Of a stretch of 64,000 bases of DNA, positions 17,205 through 27,808 are shown one piece after another. The notes under the pieces were generated by a model. It was not told where the DNA came from. It made no database searches and saw only the letters and a program-made list of their open reading frames with translations. The translations under genes and the position numbers were made by a program. The DNA comes from Pseudomonas sp. A-RE-19 (GTDB lineage: Bacteria > Pseudomonadota > Gammaproteobacteria > Pseudomonadales > Pseudomonadaceae): assembly GCF_019956555.1 (NCBI RefSeq), contig NZ_JAHBDQ010000014.1, positions 1 through 64,000 of the forward strand. The letters run 5' to 3'. The stretch's first letter is position 1. Every line of letters starts with the position of its first letter.

Positions 17205-17987
17205 TCAGGGCTTGAGCGCTTTCTTCGGATAAATGTCGTATCGGCTGGACTTGCCATCCAGCGCATGACTCGGCTTCGGCCCGTCGATGCACGGCGCCTT
17301 GCGCGGGCGCTTGACCACCACTCGATGACTGGCCAGGGCCAACGCTGCTTCGAGCAAGGCCGGGGCATCCGGGTCATCGCCTACCAGCGGCCGGAACAGG
17401 CGCATTTCCTTCTTCACCAGCGCGGTTTTCTCACGATGGGGAAACATCGGGTCGAGGTAGATCACCTGCGGCGGCTCGCCTTCCCAGTTGCGCATCACCT
17501 CGATCGAATTGCCCTTGAGCAAACGCATCCGCGCCACGATCGGCGCCACGTCGAAATCTTCCGCGCCGCGTGCCAGGCCATCTTCAAGCAAGGCACCGAT
17601 CAACGGCTGGCGCTCGATCAGGCTCATCTCGCAGCCCAGGCTGGCCAACACGAACGCATCCTTGCCCAGCCCCGCCGTGGCATCCAGCACCCTTGGGCGA
17701 ACGCCCTGGGCGATGCCGACCGCCTTGGCGATCATCTGACCGCTGCCGCCGCCGTACAACCGACGATGGGCCGCGCCGCCCTCGACAAAATCCACCCGCA
17801 CCGGACCCGGCGCGTCCGGCCCGAGTTGTTGCAGCTGCAACCCCTGCTCGCCCACCTGCAAGGCAAACTCGCCGTCATCCACCTGCAACGGCAACCCCAG
17901 GCGCTCGGCCCATTGCTCGGCCTGTGGCTGAAAGGTCGTGCCCAAGGCCTCGACATGGATGCGGCAGGCCGCAGGTTGCTCAATCAT
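17205..17987 (-). CDS. rsmJ: 16S rRNA (guanine-1516-N2)-methyltransferase
   Basis: 260 aa. SAM-dependent methyltransferase for m2G1516 of 16S rRNA. The SAM-binding loop is [19 protein letters not shown] (about residues 99-117), and the catalytic motif [13 protein letters not shown] (about 175-187) is the RsmJ version of the N-P-P-Y family motif. The C-terminal [14 protein letters not shown] segment is also typical. It lies convergent to mexL, as in P. aeruginosa (PA3680). Confidence 0.93.
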   Translation of the reverse strand: MIEQPAACRIHVEALGTTFQPQAEQWAERLGLPLQVDDGEFALQVGEQGLQLQQLGPDAPGPVRVDFVEGGAAHRRLYGGGSGQMIAKAVGIAQGVRPRVLDATAGLGKDAFVLASLGCEMSLIERQPLIGALLEDGLARGAEDFDVAPIVARMRLLKGNSIEVMRNWEGEPPQVIYLDPMFPHREKTALVKKEMRLFRPLVGDDPDAPALLEAALALASHRVVVKRPRKAPCIDGPKPSHALDGKSSRYDIYPKKALKP

Positions 17988-18080
17988 GGGAAAACACGCT
18001 CAAAAAATTAATGATCGGCAAAAACGGCCGATAACCAAACTATCGAGCATTTTGCCAGAGCTGAGCGTCGACCGAGAGAA

Positions 18081-18701
18081 ATGTCAGACATTCAACGCAC
18101 ATCGATAGGTTACATCTCGCCCCATGGCGATTTTGGCCTGCGAAATTCCCAGGCACTGAGCGGCGTCAGTCACCTGTGGCAGGATTTTTTTGCCCAGGCC
18201 CTGGCCGATCAGTCAGGCGATGTCGTGCCGGCGTCTCTCGATTTTCCACCGGTCGATCTCGACAGCCCGGTCGAACCGACCGTTGGCAGCGAGCTGCTGG
18301 CGCACATCGTTTCCCAGCGCGAATGTGATGTGAAGGAAACAGCAGTCCGCCCACCAGAGCCACTGTTTCTGCCGATTGCCGAGTTCGAGATGGACCTGGC
18401 CGACAAACCGTTCCCGCCATTCCCGCCGGAAGAAATCGTCGCGCAACAGAAACAACAGGACTTCGAAAGCGGCTGGGTCCGCCCGATCGTGCTCACCACC
18501 GGTCAACCGCTGCCAGAGCCTGGCACGGCACCGCAGCCCCGTCCGCTGCACTTGCCGATCGCCGAGTTCGAACTCGACCTGCTGGACAAACCGTTCCCGC
18601 CGTTCTCGCCCCAAGAGCTGGTGGAACAACAGAAGCAATTCGATTTCGATAACGGCTGGGCACGCCCGATCGTTCTGCAGAACCTGCGCATCGCCGCATA
18701 A
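18081..18701 (+). CDS. Hypothetical protein with a duplicated ~42-residue module
   Basis: 206 aa, soluble, acidic and proline-rich; I do not recognise the family. Two nearly identical modules occupy about residues 95-138 and 155-198. Each begins LPIAEFE(M/L)DL, has DKPFPPF(P/S)P in the middle and ends W(V/A)RPIVL. The repeat is also visible in the DNA. There is no signal peptide or membrane span. The ribosome-binding site GAGAGAAAT is weak but placed correctly. The repeated, proline-rich form suggests a binding or scaffold role, but that is only inference. Confidence 0.7.
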   Translation: MSDIQRTSIGYISPHGDFGLRNSQALSGVSHLWQDFFAQALADQSGDVVPASLDFPPVDLDSPVEPTVGSELLAHIVSQRECDVKETAVRPPEPLFLPIAEFEMDLADKPFPPFPPEEIVAQQKQQDFESGWVRPIVLTTGQPLPEPGTAPQPRPLHLPIAEFELDLLDKPFPPFSPQELVEQQKQFDFDNGWARPIVLQNLRIAA

Positions 18702-18831
18702 CCCTCAGCCGCACCGCCACCACGGCCCGGGCTCCATTGCGAAGATATGGAAACCCAGCCGCGCCAGACACTCAGCCCGGCTGCGCCGATAATCAACAGC
18801 ACCAGCAACAGCCCTCACCGAAACCGCATCG

Positions 18832-19653
18832 TCAGCCTTTGAACAGTTGATTGGCCTTCTGGAACGGCATGGAGCGTGAGGTAAAGCCGAAGGTCCCGTG
18901 CTGCTGGATTTCCTCGGCGGCGCGGAAGAACTCGCCATAGGCTGCCAAGGCCAGTGCCGAACCGACACTGATACGTTTGACGCCCATTTCACTCAACTGC
19001 TCGACCGTCAGCTTGAGCCCACCGGACATCAGCACATTGACCGGTTTCGGTGCCACGGCGCGAACCACCGCCAGGACCTCTTCAGCGCTGCGCAGGCCCG
19101 GTGCATAAAGCACGTCGGCCCCCGCTTCGGCAAATGCCTGCAAGCGGCGAATGGTGTCGTCGATGTCAGGATTGCCGTGCAGAAAGTTCTCGGCACGCGC
19201 CGTCAGCATGAAGGGAAAAGGCAAACTGCGAGCCGCTGCAACGGCCGCTTCGATCCGCGCCACGGCATGCTCGAAGCAGTAGATCGGGCCGTCCTCACGC
19301 CCCGTGGCATCTTCGATCGAACCGCCGACCGCACCCGCTTTGGCGGCCCGCAGAATACTTTTGGCGCAGTCGGCGGGGGCGTCGGCAAAACCGTTTTCGA
19401 GATCTACCGCGACCGGCAGATCAGTGGCCGCGACAATCGCTTCAACGTTCGCCAGGGTCTCATCGAGGGTCAGCCCACCATCGGGACGGCCCCTGGAAAA
19501 GGCGTAACCGGCGCTGGTGGTTGCCAAGGCCTCGAAGCCAAGGCTGGCGAGCATTTTCGCCGAGCCGGCGTCCCAGGGGTTGGGAATGACAAAAGCGCCC
19601 TCGCGTTCGTGCAGTGCTTTGAACGCCTGGGCTCGAAGGGTTTGCGCATCCAT
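18832..19653 (-). CDS. Isocitrate lyase / PEP mutase family enzyme
   Basis: 273 aa TIM-barrel of the ICL/PEPM superfamily. Recognisable parts are NPWDAGSAKMLASLGFEALA, the substrate/metal segment AVDLENGFAD, GGSIEDATGRED (acidic metal ligands) and the late LMSGGLKLTVEQLSEMGVKR. Members cleave or form C-C or P-C bonds in 2-oxo acid substrates (for example oxaloacetate or methylisocitrate). The canonical KKCGH-type isocitrate lyase motif is absent, so it is not glyoxylate-shunt AceA. The exact substrate cannot be told from sequence. Confidence 0.85.
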   Translation of the reverse strand: MDAQTLRAQAFKALHEREGAFVIPNPWDAGSAKMLASLGFEALATTSAGYAFSRGRPDGGLTLDETLANVEAIVAATDLPVAVDLENGFADAPADCAKSILRAAKAGAVGGSIEDATGREDGPIYCFEHAVARIEAAVAAARSLPFPFMLTARAENFLHGNPDIDDTIRRLQAFAEAGADVLYAPGLRSAEEVLAVVRAVAPKPVNVLMSGGLKLTVEQLSEMGVKRISVGSALALAAYGEFFRAAEEIQQHGTFGFTSRSMPFQKANQLFKG

Positions 19654-19707
19654 TGGCAGGCTCCTGAAAAGGGGGAAAGAACCCTAATGCCGAGTAAACC
19701 GCTTTTC

Positions 19708-19773
19708 GTAGGAGCCAGGCTTGCCGGCGAAGGCGCTCTTAAGGACGCCTTCGCCGGCAAGCCTGGCTCCTAC
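19708..19773. repeat. REPIN: 28-bp inverted REP pair, GCCGGCGAAGGCG variant
   Basis: Perfect arms at 19708-19735 and 19746-19773, with only 10 nt between them. The core CTTGCCGGCGAAGGCG differs from the common CTTGCCCGCGAA units elsewhere in the window. Confidence 0.85.
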
Positions 19774-19820
19774 AGGTCCGATTTGTCCGTAATTGACTGG
19801 CATTAGGGAACAAGGCCGCT

Positions 19821-20678
19821 TCAGAGCAAGCCAAGTTGCTCGGCGGCGGGCTCTCTGTATAGCTCAGGCAGCGGCGGCAAGCCAGGCAAACGCAGCATCA
19901 GTTGTGCATGGAAACGTTGTGCCAGTTTTGCCGCCAGCAGGTTGTCGGCGGTGTGCAGGAAGATATAGGGCGTGCGCCCCTCTTCAATCCAGACGGCGAT
20001 TTTCTCGACCCACGGCACCAGAAATGGATCATTCGCTTCAAGCTGCGGATGGCCGATGAAGCGCACCTGTGGGAATTGAGTAAACGCAGCAGGACGAGGC
20101 GGCACTCTGGGCTTTTTCGATTGGGCGTGGAGCACCGAAGGATCGGTCGACGTGCAACTGAATAGCGCTCGCGGATCAAGACAGATGCGCTCGACGCCGC
20201 GGTCCAGCAACAGGCGATTGAGCATTCGCTCGGCATCGCCCTTGGCGAAGAATTCGTCGTGCCGCACCTCAACCGCCAAAGGCCGGTCCACCGCGTCGAT
20301 AAAACCGGCCAGTTCGGACAATCGTTGAGGGGTGAAGCTTTTCGATAATTGCAGCCACAGCGGCGAAACCCGTTCACCCAAAGGACTGAGCAATTGCACA
20401 AAGGTCTCGGCGGCGGTCAATTGTTCGCGCAGGTCGCCGCTGTGGCTGATGTCGCCGGGGAACTTGGCGGTGAAGCGAAAGTGTTCGGGCATGGTCTCGG
20501 CCCAGCGCTGCACGGTGGCGGGAGACGGGCTCGCGTAGAAGGTCGTATTGCCTTCCACGGCGTTGAACACTTGAGAATAAAGATTGAGAAACTCGGTGGG
20601 CCTGGCGTCTTGCGGATACAAGTACTCGCGCCAGGCGTTTTCACTCCAGGACGGGCAGCCGAGGTAGTAAGGCAGCAT
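19821..20678 (-). CDS. DUF72 (YecE-like) TIM-barrel protein
   Basis: 285 aa. The family opening YYLGCPSWSENAW and later VEGNTTFYASPSPATVQRWA, EVRHDEFF and PYIFLHTADNLLA are characteristic of DUF72, a TIM-barrel family of unknown biochemical role. I chose the ATG at 20678 because it overlaps the preceding stop codon as TGATG, the usual coupled arrangement. A 13-codon upstream extension would lie entirely within the neighbouring gene. Confidence 0.85.
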   Translation of the reverse strand: MLPYYLGCPSWSENAWREYLYPQDARPTEFLNLYSQVFNAVEGNTTFYASPSPATVQRWAETMPEHFRFTAKFPGDISHSGDLREQLTAAETFVQLLSPLGERVSPLWLQLSKSFTPQRLSELAGFIDAVDRPLAVEVRHDEFFAKGDAERMLNRLLLDRGVERICLDPRALFSCTSTDPSVLHAQSKKPRVPPRPAAFTQFPQVRFIGHPQLEANDPFLVPWVEKIAVWIEEGRTPYIFLHTADNLLAAKLAQRFHAQLMLRLPGLPPLPELYREPAAEQLGLL

Positions 20679-20983
20679 CAGATGTACAGATCGAGACCCA
20701 GTACATCCGCATCCCAATCGACAAACGTGGCGGTGCTCAGGTAACTGGCCAGTGCCATCGCCACGCTTTTGCTCATCGCGCGGTGATAAATCATGTCTTG
20801 TTGACGAGCGGGGAGATTGCTCAGGCGTTGCGCGGAGGCTTTGGCAGCGCGGGCGGCCAATTGCTCTTCGGTAGGGAATTCCAGTTCGCCGTCGATATCG
20901 ACGGCGTCATCCTCCACCACGTGGCCTTTGCGGGGCTTGCGCTTGATGGGGTAGGACTGAGAGGAAAGGCCGTCTATACGCAT
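20678..20983 (-). CDS. Conserved pseudomonad hypothetical protein, 101 aa
   Basis: Small protein with a basic start (PIKRKPRKGH), an acidic centre (EDDAVDIDGELEFPTEEQ) and a helical end containing QQDMIYHRAMSKSVAMALAS. No signal peptide. Its stop overlaps the start of the DUF72 gene by one base, so the two are probably translated from one message. I do not recognise the family. Confidence 0.7.
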   Translation of the reverse strand: MRIDGLSSQSYPIKRKPRKGHVVEDDAVDIDGELEFPTEEQLAARAAKASAQRLSNLPARQQDMIYHRAMSKSVAMALASYLSTATFVDWDADVLGLDLYI

Positions 20984-21144
20984 AAGGGCATGCTCGGTAT
21001 CGATGATGGCAGTTTAGTGGCGCATAGCCCACTTCGCAAACCGCCGAGTGATAACTAGAACACATAAAAGACAAAAGGTTTAAAAGCGCAGGAGAGAAAA
21101 TGACGATTGGCGCTGGCAGGTAGACCGTCATCGCGGGAAAGCCC

Positions 21145-21180
21145 GCTCCCACAGGGTCTTCGCAAACCCTGTGGGAGCGG
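21145..21180. repeat. Degenerate REP hairpin
   Basis: CGCTCCCACAGGGT is answered by ACCCTGTGGGAGCG around a 10-nt loop. It is a short, decayed member of the GTGGGAGCG class, lying upstream of the 101-aa gene and beyond the 3' end of tsaB. Confidence 0.6.
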
Positions 21181-21230
21181 CGGTGCGGCGATCCGACTTG
21201 CCCGCGATTGGACCCGCTCGGTCGTGGGAA

Positions 21231-21905
21231 TTAACGCGCTTTGGGCGTCGCGACTTTATCGCGCAAATACACCGGTTGCGCCTCGTCAGCCACGATCGCC
21301 TCACCGCGTTCCCAGGCAAAACGCGCCAGGGTCAGCAGGTCTTCGGCGTGGGGCAGCATGCCCGCGTCCTGCCCGCTCAGGTTGACGGCAATGCGCTCGG
21401 CATACCCCCAACCGGTGCCCGCGCCGAACCACTCGCCGCTGGCATCGGCCGGCAATGCGGCGGCTTGCGGTGGCAATACCGCTTCGTTGCCCACCAATCG
21501 CATCTCCCCCGCCGTTTCACGGTAGCAACCCCAATACACCTCATCCATGCGCGCATCGATGGCCGCCGCGACCTGGCTGACGCCGTGTTCGCGATAGGCC
21601 CGCTGGGCGAGTACGGCGAGATTGGAGACCGGCAACACCGGACGATCCAGCGCAAATGCCAGGCCTTGCACCACGCCGATGGCGATCCGCACACCGGTGA
21701 ATGCACCCGGCCCACGACCGAACGCAATGGCATCGACCGCTTGCAGCGTGGTCCCGGCGTCGGCCAGCAGTTGCTGGATCATCGGCAGCAGCTTCTGCGC
21801 ATGCAGGCGCGGGATCACCTCGTAATGGCTCGTGACCTTGCCGCCATGCAGCAAGGCAACGGAGCAAGCTTCAGTCGCGGTGTCCAGGGCCAGCAAGGTA
21901 CTCAT
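21231..21905 (-). CDS. tsaB: tRNA threonylcarbamoyladenosine biosynthesis protein TsaB
   Basis: 224 aa. Non-catalytic ASKHA-fold partner of TsaD in the TsaBDE complex that makes t6A37 of tRNA. The start MSTLLALDTATEACSVALL and the motif FGRGPGAFTGVRIAIGVVQG (about residues 70-90) are diagnostic. I chose the ATG at 21905; the 20-codon upstream extension would be non-homologous. It lies downstream of adk in the same direction with a terminator between them. Confidence 0.93.
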   Translation of the reverse strand: MSTLLALDTATEACSVALLHGGKVTSHYEVIPRLHAQKLLPMIQQLLADAGTTLQAVDAIAFGRGPGAFTGVRIAIGVVQGLAFALDRPVLPVSNLAVLAQRAYREHGVSQVAAAIDARMDEVYWGCYRETAGEMRLVGNEAVLPPQAAALPADASGEWFGAGTGWGYAERIAVNLSGQDAGMLPHAEDLLTLARFAWERGEAIVADEAQPVYLRDKVATPKAR

Positions 21906-21952
21906 TGATGTTTCCGTAAGAGAGGTCAGAAAAAGTGCGCCAGTATAAACAA

Positions 21953-21976
21953 CTACGGCCCGCAAGCGGGCCGTAG
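21953..21976 (-). terminator. Probable terminator between adk and tsaB
   Basis: Perfect stem CTACGGCCCGC / GCGGGCCGTAG with a 2-nt loop. Reading leftward it is followed by TTGTTTAT, so it would end adk transcripts. The T-run is imperfect. Confidence 0.55.
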
Positions 21977-21998
21977 AAGGTGAAGCCGATCAGACTTT

Positions 21999-22934
<936 letters not shown>

Positions 22935-25565
22935 TTAGCCGGTATTTCGCAAACCGGCGGCAATCCCCGCCACAGACACCAGCAACGCCTGTTCTACCGG
23001 GCTGCCTTGGGCCACATCCTGTTGCCGGGAACGTGCCAATAACTCGGCCTGCAATAGATGCAGCGGGTCGAGGTAAGTGTTGCGCAGGCGGATGAATTCA
23101 AGGGTGTCTGGGCTATGTGCCAGTAGCTGCGACTGACCGGTCAACCCCAGGACCACCGCACAGGCCTGCGACAATAGGTCGCGTAAATGCGCACCCAAAG
23201 GGAGCAGATCCGGCTCCACCAGGCGCTCATCGTAAGACTGGGCGATATCGGCGTCGGCCTTGGCCAGCACCATTTCCAGCATATCGATGCGGGTACGGAA
23301 GAACGGCCACTGCTCGCGCATCTGCCCCAGCAATTCACCCTCGCCGCGCTCCAGCGCCTTGCTCAATGCCGCTTCCCAGCCGAGCCAGGCTGGCAACATC
23401 AGGCGTGTCTGGGTCCAGCCGAAGATCCATGGAATGGCGCGCAGGCTCTCGATTCCGCCGGCGCGGCGCTTGGCCGGGCGGCTGCCCAATGGCAAACGCC
23501 CCAACTCCTGTTCCGGTGTGGACTGGCGGAAATACTCGACGAACTGCGGATTTTCCCGCACCACGGCGCGGTAAGCCTTGACGCCATCTGCGGCCAATTC
23601 GTCCATCAAATGCCGCCAGGCCGGCTCAGGAGGTGGCGGTGGCAACAAGGTCGCTTCCAGCACCGCCGCCAGGTACAGATTGAGGTTTTGCTCAGCGATG
23701 TCCGGCAGACCGAATTTGAAACGAATCATTTCCCCCTGCTCGGTGGTGCGGAAACGCCCCGCCACCGACCCCGGCGGCTGCGACAGAATCGCCGCGTGCG
23801 CCGGGCCACCACCACGGCCCACGGTGCCACCGCGACCGTGGAACAACAGCAATTCCACTTGCTGCTCGCGACAGATGTCGACCAAACGCTCCTGTGCCCG
23901 ATACTGCGCCCAGGCCGCCGCTGTAGTGCCAGCGTCCTTGGCCGAGTCGGAATAGCCGATCATCACTTCCTGTGGCCCTTGCAGGCGCGAGCGATAGCCC
24001 GGCAGCAGCAAGAGTTTTTCGATCACCGGGCCCGCGTTATCAAGGTCGGCGAGGGTTTCGAACAACGGCACCACGCGCATCGGCCGCAATACGCCGGACT
24101 CTTTGAGCAGCAGTTGCACGGCCAACACATCGGAGGCTGCACCGGCCATGGAGATTACATACGAACCGAGGGAAGCCCCCGGTGCCGCGGCTATTTCCCG
24201 GCAAGTCGCCAACACTTCGGCGGTATCGGCAGACGGCTTGAAGTACGCCGGCAGCAATGGGCGACGATTGTTCAGTTCACGCATCAGGAAGGCGATGCGC
24301 TCTTCCTCGCTCCAATCCTCATAACGGCCCAGGCCGAGGTAATCGGTGATTTCGGTCATGGCCGACGTGTGGCGAGACGAGTCCTGGCGCACATCGAGGC
24401 GCACCAGAAACAGCCCGAAGGTCACTGCACGGCGCAGGCAATCGAGCAACGGACCGTCGGCGATGACGCCCATGCCGCATTCATGCAGCGAGTGGTAGCA
24501 CAGCTCCAGCGGGTCCAGCAGGTCGCGGTTGTTTTGCAGCACATCGGCCGACGCCGGCGTGGTTGCCGTCAGGGAGGCGTGGGCCCAGTTACGGGTCGCG
24601 CGCAGGCGTTCACGCAACTGTTTGAGCACCGCGCGGTAAGGCTCGGCGCTGTCGCCGGCCTTGGCTTTCAACGCGTCGCTGGCCTGCTGCATCGACAACT
24701 CGGCGGCGAGGTGATCAACATCGCGCAGATACAAATCGGCGGCCATCCAGCGCGCCAGCAGCAATACTTCGCGGGTCACGGCGGCGGTGACGTTAGGGTT
24801 GCCGTCACGGTCGCCGCCCATCCACGAGGCAAAGCGAATCGGTGCGGCTTCCAGTGGCAGGTGCAGGCCGGTGGCCGCATGCAGGGCCTGATCGGCCTTG
24901 CGCAAATAGTTGGGAATCGCCTGCCACAGCGAATGCTCGATCACCGCGAAGCCCCACTTGGCTTCGTCCACGGGTGTCGGGCGGGTACGGCGGATTTCTT
25001 CGGTGTGCCAGGCTTCGGCGATCAGGCGCTGCAACTTCGTCTTGATCTGCTCGCGCTCGGCGGTGGTCAGGTCTCGGTGGTCCTGGGCGGCCAGTTGCGC
25101 GGCGATCGCGTCGTACTTCTGAATCAGTGTGCGACGCGCCACTTCGGTGGGGTGCGCCGTCAATACCAGCTCGATTTCCAGCCGGCCCAATTGCCGCGCC
25201 AGGGACTCGGCGTCATGCCCCGCAGTCAGCAGGCGAGTGAGCAGCTCCGGCAACACCCGGGCCTCGAACGGCGCGGGTTGCGATTCTTCGCGGCGGTGAA
25301 TCAGCTGATATTGCTCGGCGATATTGGCCAGGTTGAGGAACTGGTTGAACGCCCGCGCCACCGGCAGCAACTCGTCTTCGCTCAACTGGTTGAGGCTGGC
25401 GCTGAGCTCGGCGTCCATCGACCCGCGACGATCAGCCTTGGCGCCTTTGCGGATTTGCTCGATCTTGTCGAGAAAGTCATCCCCATACTGTTCACGAATG
25501 GTGTTGCCCAACAGCTCACCCAACAGGTGAACGTCCTCGCGCAAGCGTGCATCAATATCAGTCAT
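22935..25565 (-). CDS. ppc: Phosphoenolpyruvate carboxylase
   Basis: 876 aa. Fixes bicarbonate on PEP to give oxaloacetate, replenishing the TCA cycle. All landmark motifs are present: [13 protein letters not shown] with the catalytic His at residue 138, [28 protein letters not shown] and [15 protein letters not shown]. The final residues are RNTG, as expected for the conserved C-terminus needed for activity. It is divergent from the 114-aa gene, with 216 bp between the two starts. Confidence 0.97.
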   Translation of the reverse strand: MTDIDARLREDVHLLGELLGNTIREQYGDDFLDKIEQIRKGAKADRRGSMDAELSASLNQLSEDELLPVARAFNQFLNLANIAEQYQLIHRREESQPAPFEARVLPELLTRLLTAGHDAESLARQLGRLEIELVLTAHPTEVARRTLIQKYDAIAAQLAAQDHRDLTTAEREQIKTKLQRLIAEAWHTEEIRRTRPTPVDEAKWGFAVIEHSLWQAIPNYLRKADQALHAATGLHLPLEAAPIRFASWMGGDRDGNPNVTAAVTREVLLLARWMAADLYLRDVDHLAAELSMQQASDALKAKAGDSAEPYRAVLKQLRERLRATRNWAHASLTATTPASADVLQNNRDLLDPLELCYHSLHECGMGVIADGPLLDCLRRAVTFGLFLVRLDVRQDSSRHTSAMTEITDYLGLGRYEDWSEEERIAFLMRELNNRRPLLPAYFKPSADTAEVLATCREIAAAPGASLGSYVISMAGAASDVLAVQLLLKESGVLRPMRVVPLFETLADLDNAGPVIEKLLLLPGYRSRLQGPQEVMIGYSDSAKDAGTTAAAWAQYRAQERLVDICREQQVELLLFHGRGGTVGRGGGPAHAAILSQPPGSVAGRFRTTEQGEMIRFKFGLPDIAEQNLNLYLAAVLEATLLPPPPPEPAWRHLMDELAADGVKAYRAVVRENPQFVEYFRQSTPEQELGRLPLGSRPAKRRAGGIESLRAIPWIFGWTQTRLMLPAWLGWEAALSKALERGEGELLGQMREQWPFFRTRIDMLEMVLAKADADIAQSYDERLVEPDLLPLGAHLRDLLSQACAVVLGLTGQSQLLAHSPDTLEFIRLRNTYLDPLHLLQAELLARSRQQDVAQGSPVEQALLVSVAGIAAGLRNTG

Positions 25566-25781
25566 CAGCAGTTCTCCAGCGAAAATCCGGGCGGCTATGC
25601 TTTATTAGAGGCTCTGACATAGAGAGTGCCGTCGTAAAGCGGTTCTTACAAGCAGACGAAGGGACTCAAACACAAGGCGTTGCAGCTAGTCTCAACAATA
25701 ATGAGCCGTACAACGGCTTGCCGCCGGCCACCGCCGGACACTCACCCGGCCTGCCACGAGCAGGTGCGCAATGAGGTCATT

Positions 25782-26126
25782 ATGAAAATCCGCGAGCTCG
25801 CCAAGCATTGGGAAGAAAACGCCAAGGGTCGTTTGACCGACACTGGCTACGCGATTCATCTGGACGTGGAAGCGGCCGCACGGTTGGCGGCGATTATCGA
25901 GATGTACCCCAAAAGGCACCCCGAAGAACTGCTCGGCGAGTTGATCGGCGCTGCCCTGGAAGAACTCGAAGCGAGCTTTCCGTATGTGAAAGGGTCAACG
26001 GTGGTGGCCACCGATGAAGAAGGCGATCCGCTGTACGAAGACGTCGGTCCGACCCCGCGGTTTCTCGCCTTGTCCCGGCGGCATTTGCACGATTTGTCGG
26101 GCGATAACGACAAGCAAAAACACTAG
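25782..26126 (+). CDS. Conserved pseudomonad protein, 114 aa
   Basis: Small soluble protein beginning MKIRELAKHWEENAKGRLTD, with a helical centre (AARLAAIIEMYPKRHPEELL) that resembles a short dimerising or DNA/protein-binding domain. Homologues in Pseudomonas databases are, as I remember, sometimes labelled pilin assembly protein, a label I cannot support from sequence. I chose the ATG at 25782 because the upstream 34-codon extension is low-complexity Pro/Arg and lies in the promoter gap to ppc. Confidence 0.7.
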   Translation: MKIRELAKHWEENAKGRLTDTGYAIHLDVEAAARLAAIIEMYPKRHPEELLGELIGAALEELEASFPYVKGSTVVATDEEGDPLYEDVGPTPRFLALSRRHLHDLSGDNDKQKH

Positions 26127-26130
26127 AACC

Positions 26131-26220
26131 TGTGGGAGCGAGCCTGCTCGCGAAAGCGGTGGATCAGCCATCCTCAATGCTGGATTTACTGACGCTTTCG
26201 CGAGCAGGCTCGCTCCCACA
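26131..26220. repeat. REPIN: 27-bp inverted REP pair
   Basis: Perfect arms at 26131-26157 and 26194-26220 (TGTGGGAGCGAGCCTGCTCG class). The loop CATCCTCAATGCTGGATTTA is related to loops of other REPINs in the window. Confidence 0.88.
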
Positions 26221-26360
26221 GTTTGATTGCATCCATCCTTCAAAATGGCGTATTCCCGGGGTCATGAAACGCTCGGGAGTACCCTGCTCAACCCGAAAAT
26301 CCCCGTTCTAGAGCCTTGTCCGTTCGGTCATGTTTTTTCGGGCGACAGGCCATCTTCTCT

Positions 26361-26388
26361 GAACTTTTAAAAAACACTTCGGGTCAAC
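26361..26388 (+). promoter_or_regulatory. Predicted AlgU (sigma-22/sigma-E type) promoter
   Basis: GAACTT (26361-26366), a 17-nt spacer, then TCAAC (26384-26388), close to the AlgU consensus GAACTT-N16/17-TCnnA. It lies about 100 nt before the DUF4398 gene and would drive both that gene and the OmpA-like lipoprotein. The P. aeruginosa homologue lptF is reported to be AlgU-dependent, which agrees. The remaining sequence from 26221 to 26489 shows no gene. Confidence 0.6.
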
Positions 26389-26489
26389 CCAGTAACCATG
26401 CCTGGGACGGCCGTTTCAAAAGTGCACTGGAAATTGAAGGTTGCGGCTCCTTGCCCAGGATGGATTCAGATGTTTTCAGGAGTTATCCA

Positions 26490-26903
26490 ATGGAGTTGAA
26501 GACCATGAAGACCAGCACTGCCCCATCCTCGTTTACCCACCTGCGCGGTCTCAAACTGGCTGCCCTGGCCATCGGCAGTAGCTTCGTTCTGGCCGGTTGC
26601 GCCGGTAACCCACCAACCGAGCAATACGCCGTGACTCAATCGGCCGTGAACAGCGCCGTCAGCGCGGGCGGTACCGAATTCGCCGCGGTGGAAATGAAGG
26701 CCGCTCAGGACAAACTCAAGCAAGCCGAAATCGCCATGCACGACAACAAGTATGACGAGGCCAGAAGGCTGGCCGAGCAAGCCGAGTGGGACGCCCGTGT
26801 CGCCGAGCGCAAGGCCCAGGCGATGAAAGCCGAACAAGCTGTGAAGGACGCCCAGAAAGGTGTTCAGGAACTGCGTCAGGAAAGTCAGCGCACCGTGCAG
26901 TAA
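26490..26903 (+). CDS. DUF4398 domain-containing lipoprotein
   Basis: 137 aa. Type II signal peptide with lipobox VLAGCAG (cysteine near residue 37 from this start), then a short spacer and a strongly helical, Lys/Glu/Ala-rich region (AAVEMKAAQDKLKQAEIAMH ... ARRLAEQAEWDARVAERKAQ), predicted coiled coil. The ATG at 26490 has AGGAG 7 nt upstream. A second ATG at 26505 is possible, and its protein would still have a complete signal. It precedes an OmpA-like lipoprotein by 54 bp and shares the DUF4398-like helical region with it, which suggests a functional pair in the periplasm. Confidence 0.85.
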   Translation: MELKTMKTSTAPSSFTHLRGLKLAALAIGSSFVLAGCAGNPPTEQYAVTQSAVNSAVSAGGTEFAAVEMKAAQDKLKQAEIAMHDNKYDEARRLAEQAEWDARVAERKAQAMKAEQAVKDAQKGVQELRQESQRTVQ

Positions 26904-26957
26904 GCGCGCATCCCGATTACAGACCTGAAACTGTATCGATAGAAAGGACGAACCATT

Positions 26958-27746
26958 ATGCGCAAACAATTGATGATCCCCGCCCTCCTGGCCGCAAGTG
27001 TTGCACTGGCAGCCTGCTCCACCCCGCCCAACGCGAACCTGGAGCAAGCCCGAACCAACTACGCCGGCCTGCAAGCCAACCCGCAAGCCAGCAAAGTCGC
27101 GGCGCTGGAAACCAAAGATGCCAGCGAATACCTGGACAAGGCCGACAAGGCTTACCAGGACAAGGAAGACCAGGCCAAGGTCGACCAACTGGCTTACCTG
27201 ACCAATCAGCGTGTTGAAGTGGCCAAACAGACCATCGCCCTGCGCACCGCTGAAAACAACCTGAAAAACGCCGCGGCACAACGGGCTCAGGCTCGTCTGG
27301 ATGCCCGCGACCAGCAGATCAGACAGCTGCAGGACAGCCTGAACGCCAGACAGACCGATCGCGGCACGCTGGTGACGTTTGGTGATGTGCTGTTTGCCAC
27401 CAACAAGGCCGACCTGAAGTCCAACGGTTTGGTGAACATCAACAAACTGGCGCAGTTCCTTCAGGAAAATCCGGACCGTAAAGTGATCGTCGAAGGCTAC
27501 ACCGACAGCACTGGCTCGGCGTCGTATAACCAGTCGCTGTCCGAGCGTCGCGCGACCTCGGTGCAAGTGGCCCTGATCAAGATGGGTGTCGACCCTGCGC
27601 GCATCGTGGTCCAGGGTTACGGCAAGGAATACCCGGTCGCGGATAACACCAGCGTCTCGGGCCGTGCAATGAACCGTCGGGTGGAAGTGACCATTTCCAA
27701 TGACAGCCAGCCCGTCGTCCCCCGTTCGGCGATCAGCTCTAACTAA
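26958..27746 (+). CDS. lptF: OmpA-family lipoprotein LptF homologue
   Basis: 262 aa. Lipobox LAAC with the cysteine at residue 21, a DUF4398-like coiled-coil region (about 25-125), then a C-terminal OmpA peptidoglycan-binding domain: FGDVLFATNKADLKSNG, VIVEGYTDSTGS, YNQSLSERRATSV and NRRVEVTI. It should anchor to the outer membrane and bind peptidoglycan. In P. aeruginosa LptF (PA3692) is outer-membrane associated and linked to mucoidy and stress survival. A strong terminator follows. Confidence 0.88.
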   Translation: MRKQLMIPALLAASVALAACSTPPNANLEQARTNYAGLQANPQASKVAALETKDASEYLDKADKAYQDKEDQAKVDQLAYLTNQRVEVAKQTIALRTAENNLKNAAAQRAQARLDARDQQIRQLQDSLNARQTDRGTLVTFGDVLFATNKADLKSNGLVNINKLAQFLQENPDRKVIVEGYTDSTGSASYNQSLSERRATSVQVALIKMGVDPARIVVQGYGKEYPVADNTSVSGRAMNRRVEVTISNDSQPVVPRSAISSN

Positions 27747-27761
27747 GAACCTGCGATAACG

Positions 27762-27800
27762 TAAAAGCCCCGCCTGAGTGGATCAGGCGGGGCTTTTTTA
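27762..27800 (+). terminator. Strong Rho-independent terminator
   Basis: Stem AAAAGCCCCGCCTGA / TCAGGCGGGGCTTTTTT, loop GTGGA, 17 nt after the lptF stop. Confidence 0.92.
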
Positions 27801-27808
27801 TGCCGTCT

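Noticed and set aside
23187..25622. 811-aa open frame antisense to ppc
   Set aside because: Gln/Arg/His-rich composition typical of a complementary-strand shadow in high-GC DNA; ppc is unmistakable on the other strand.
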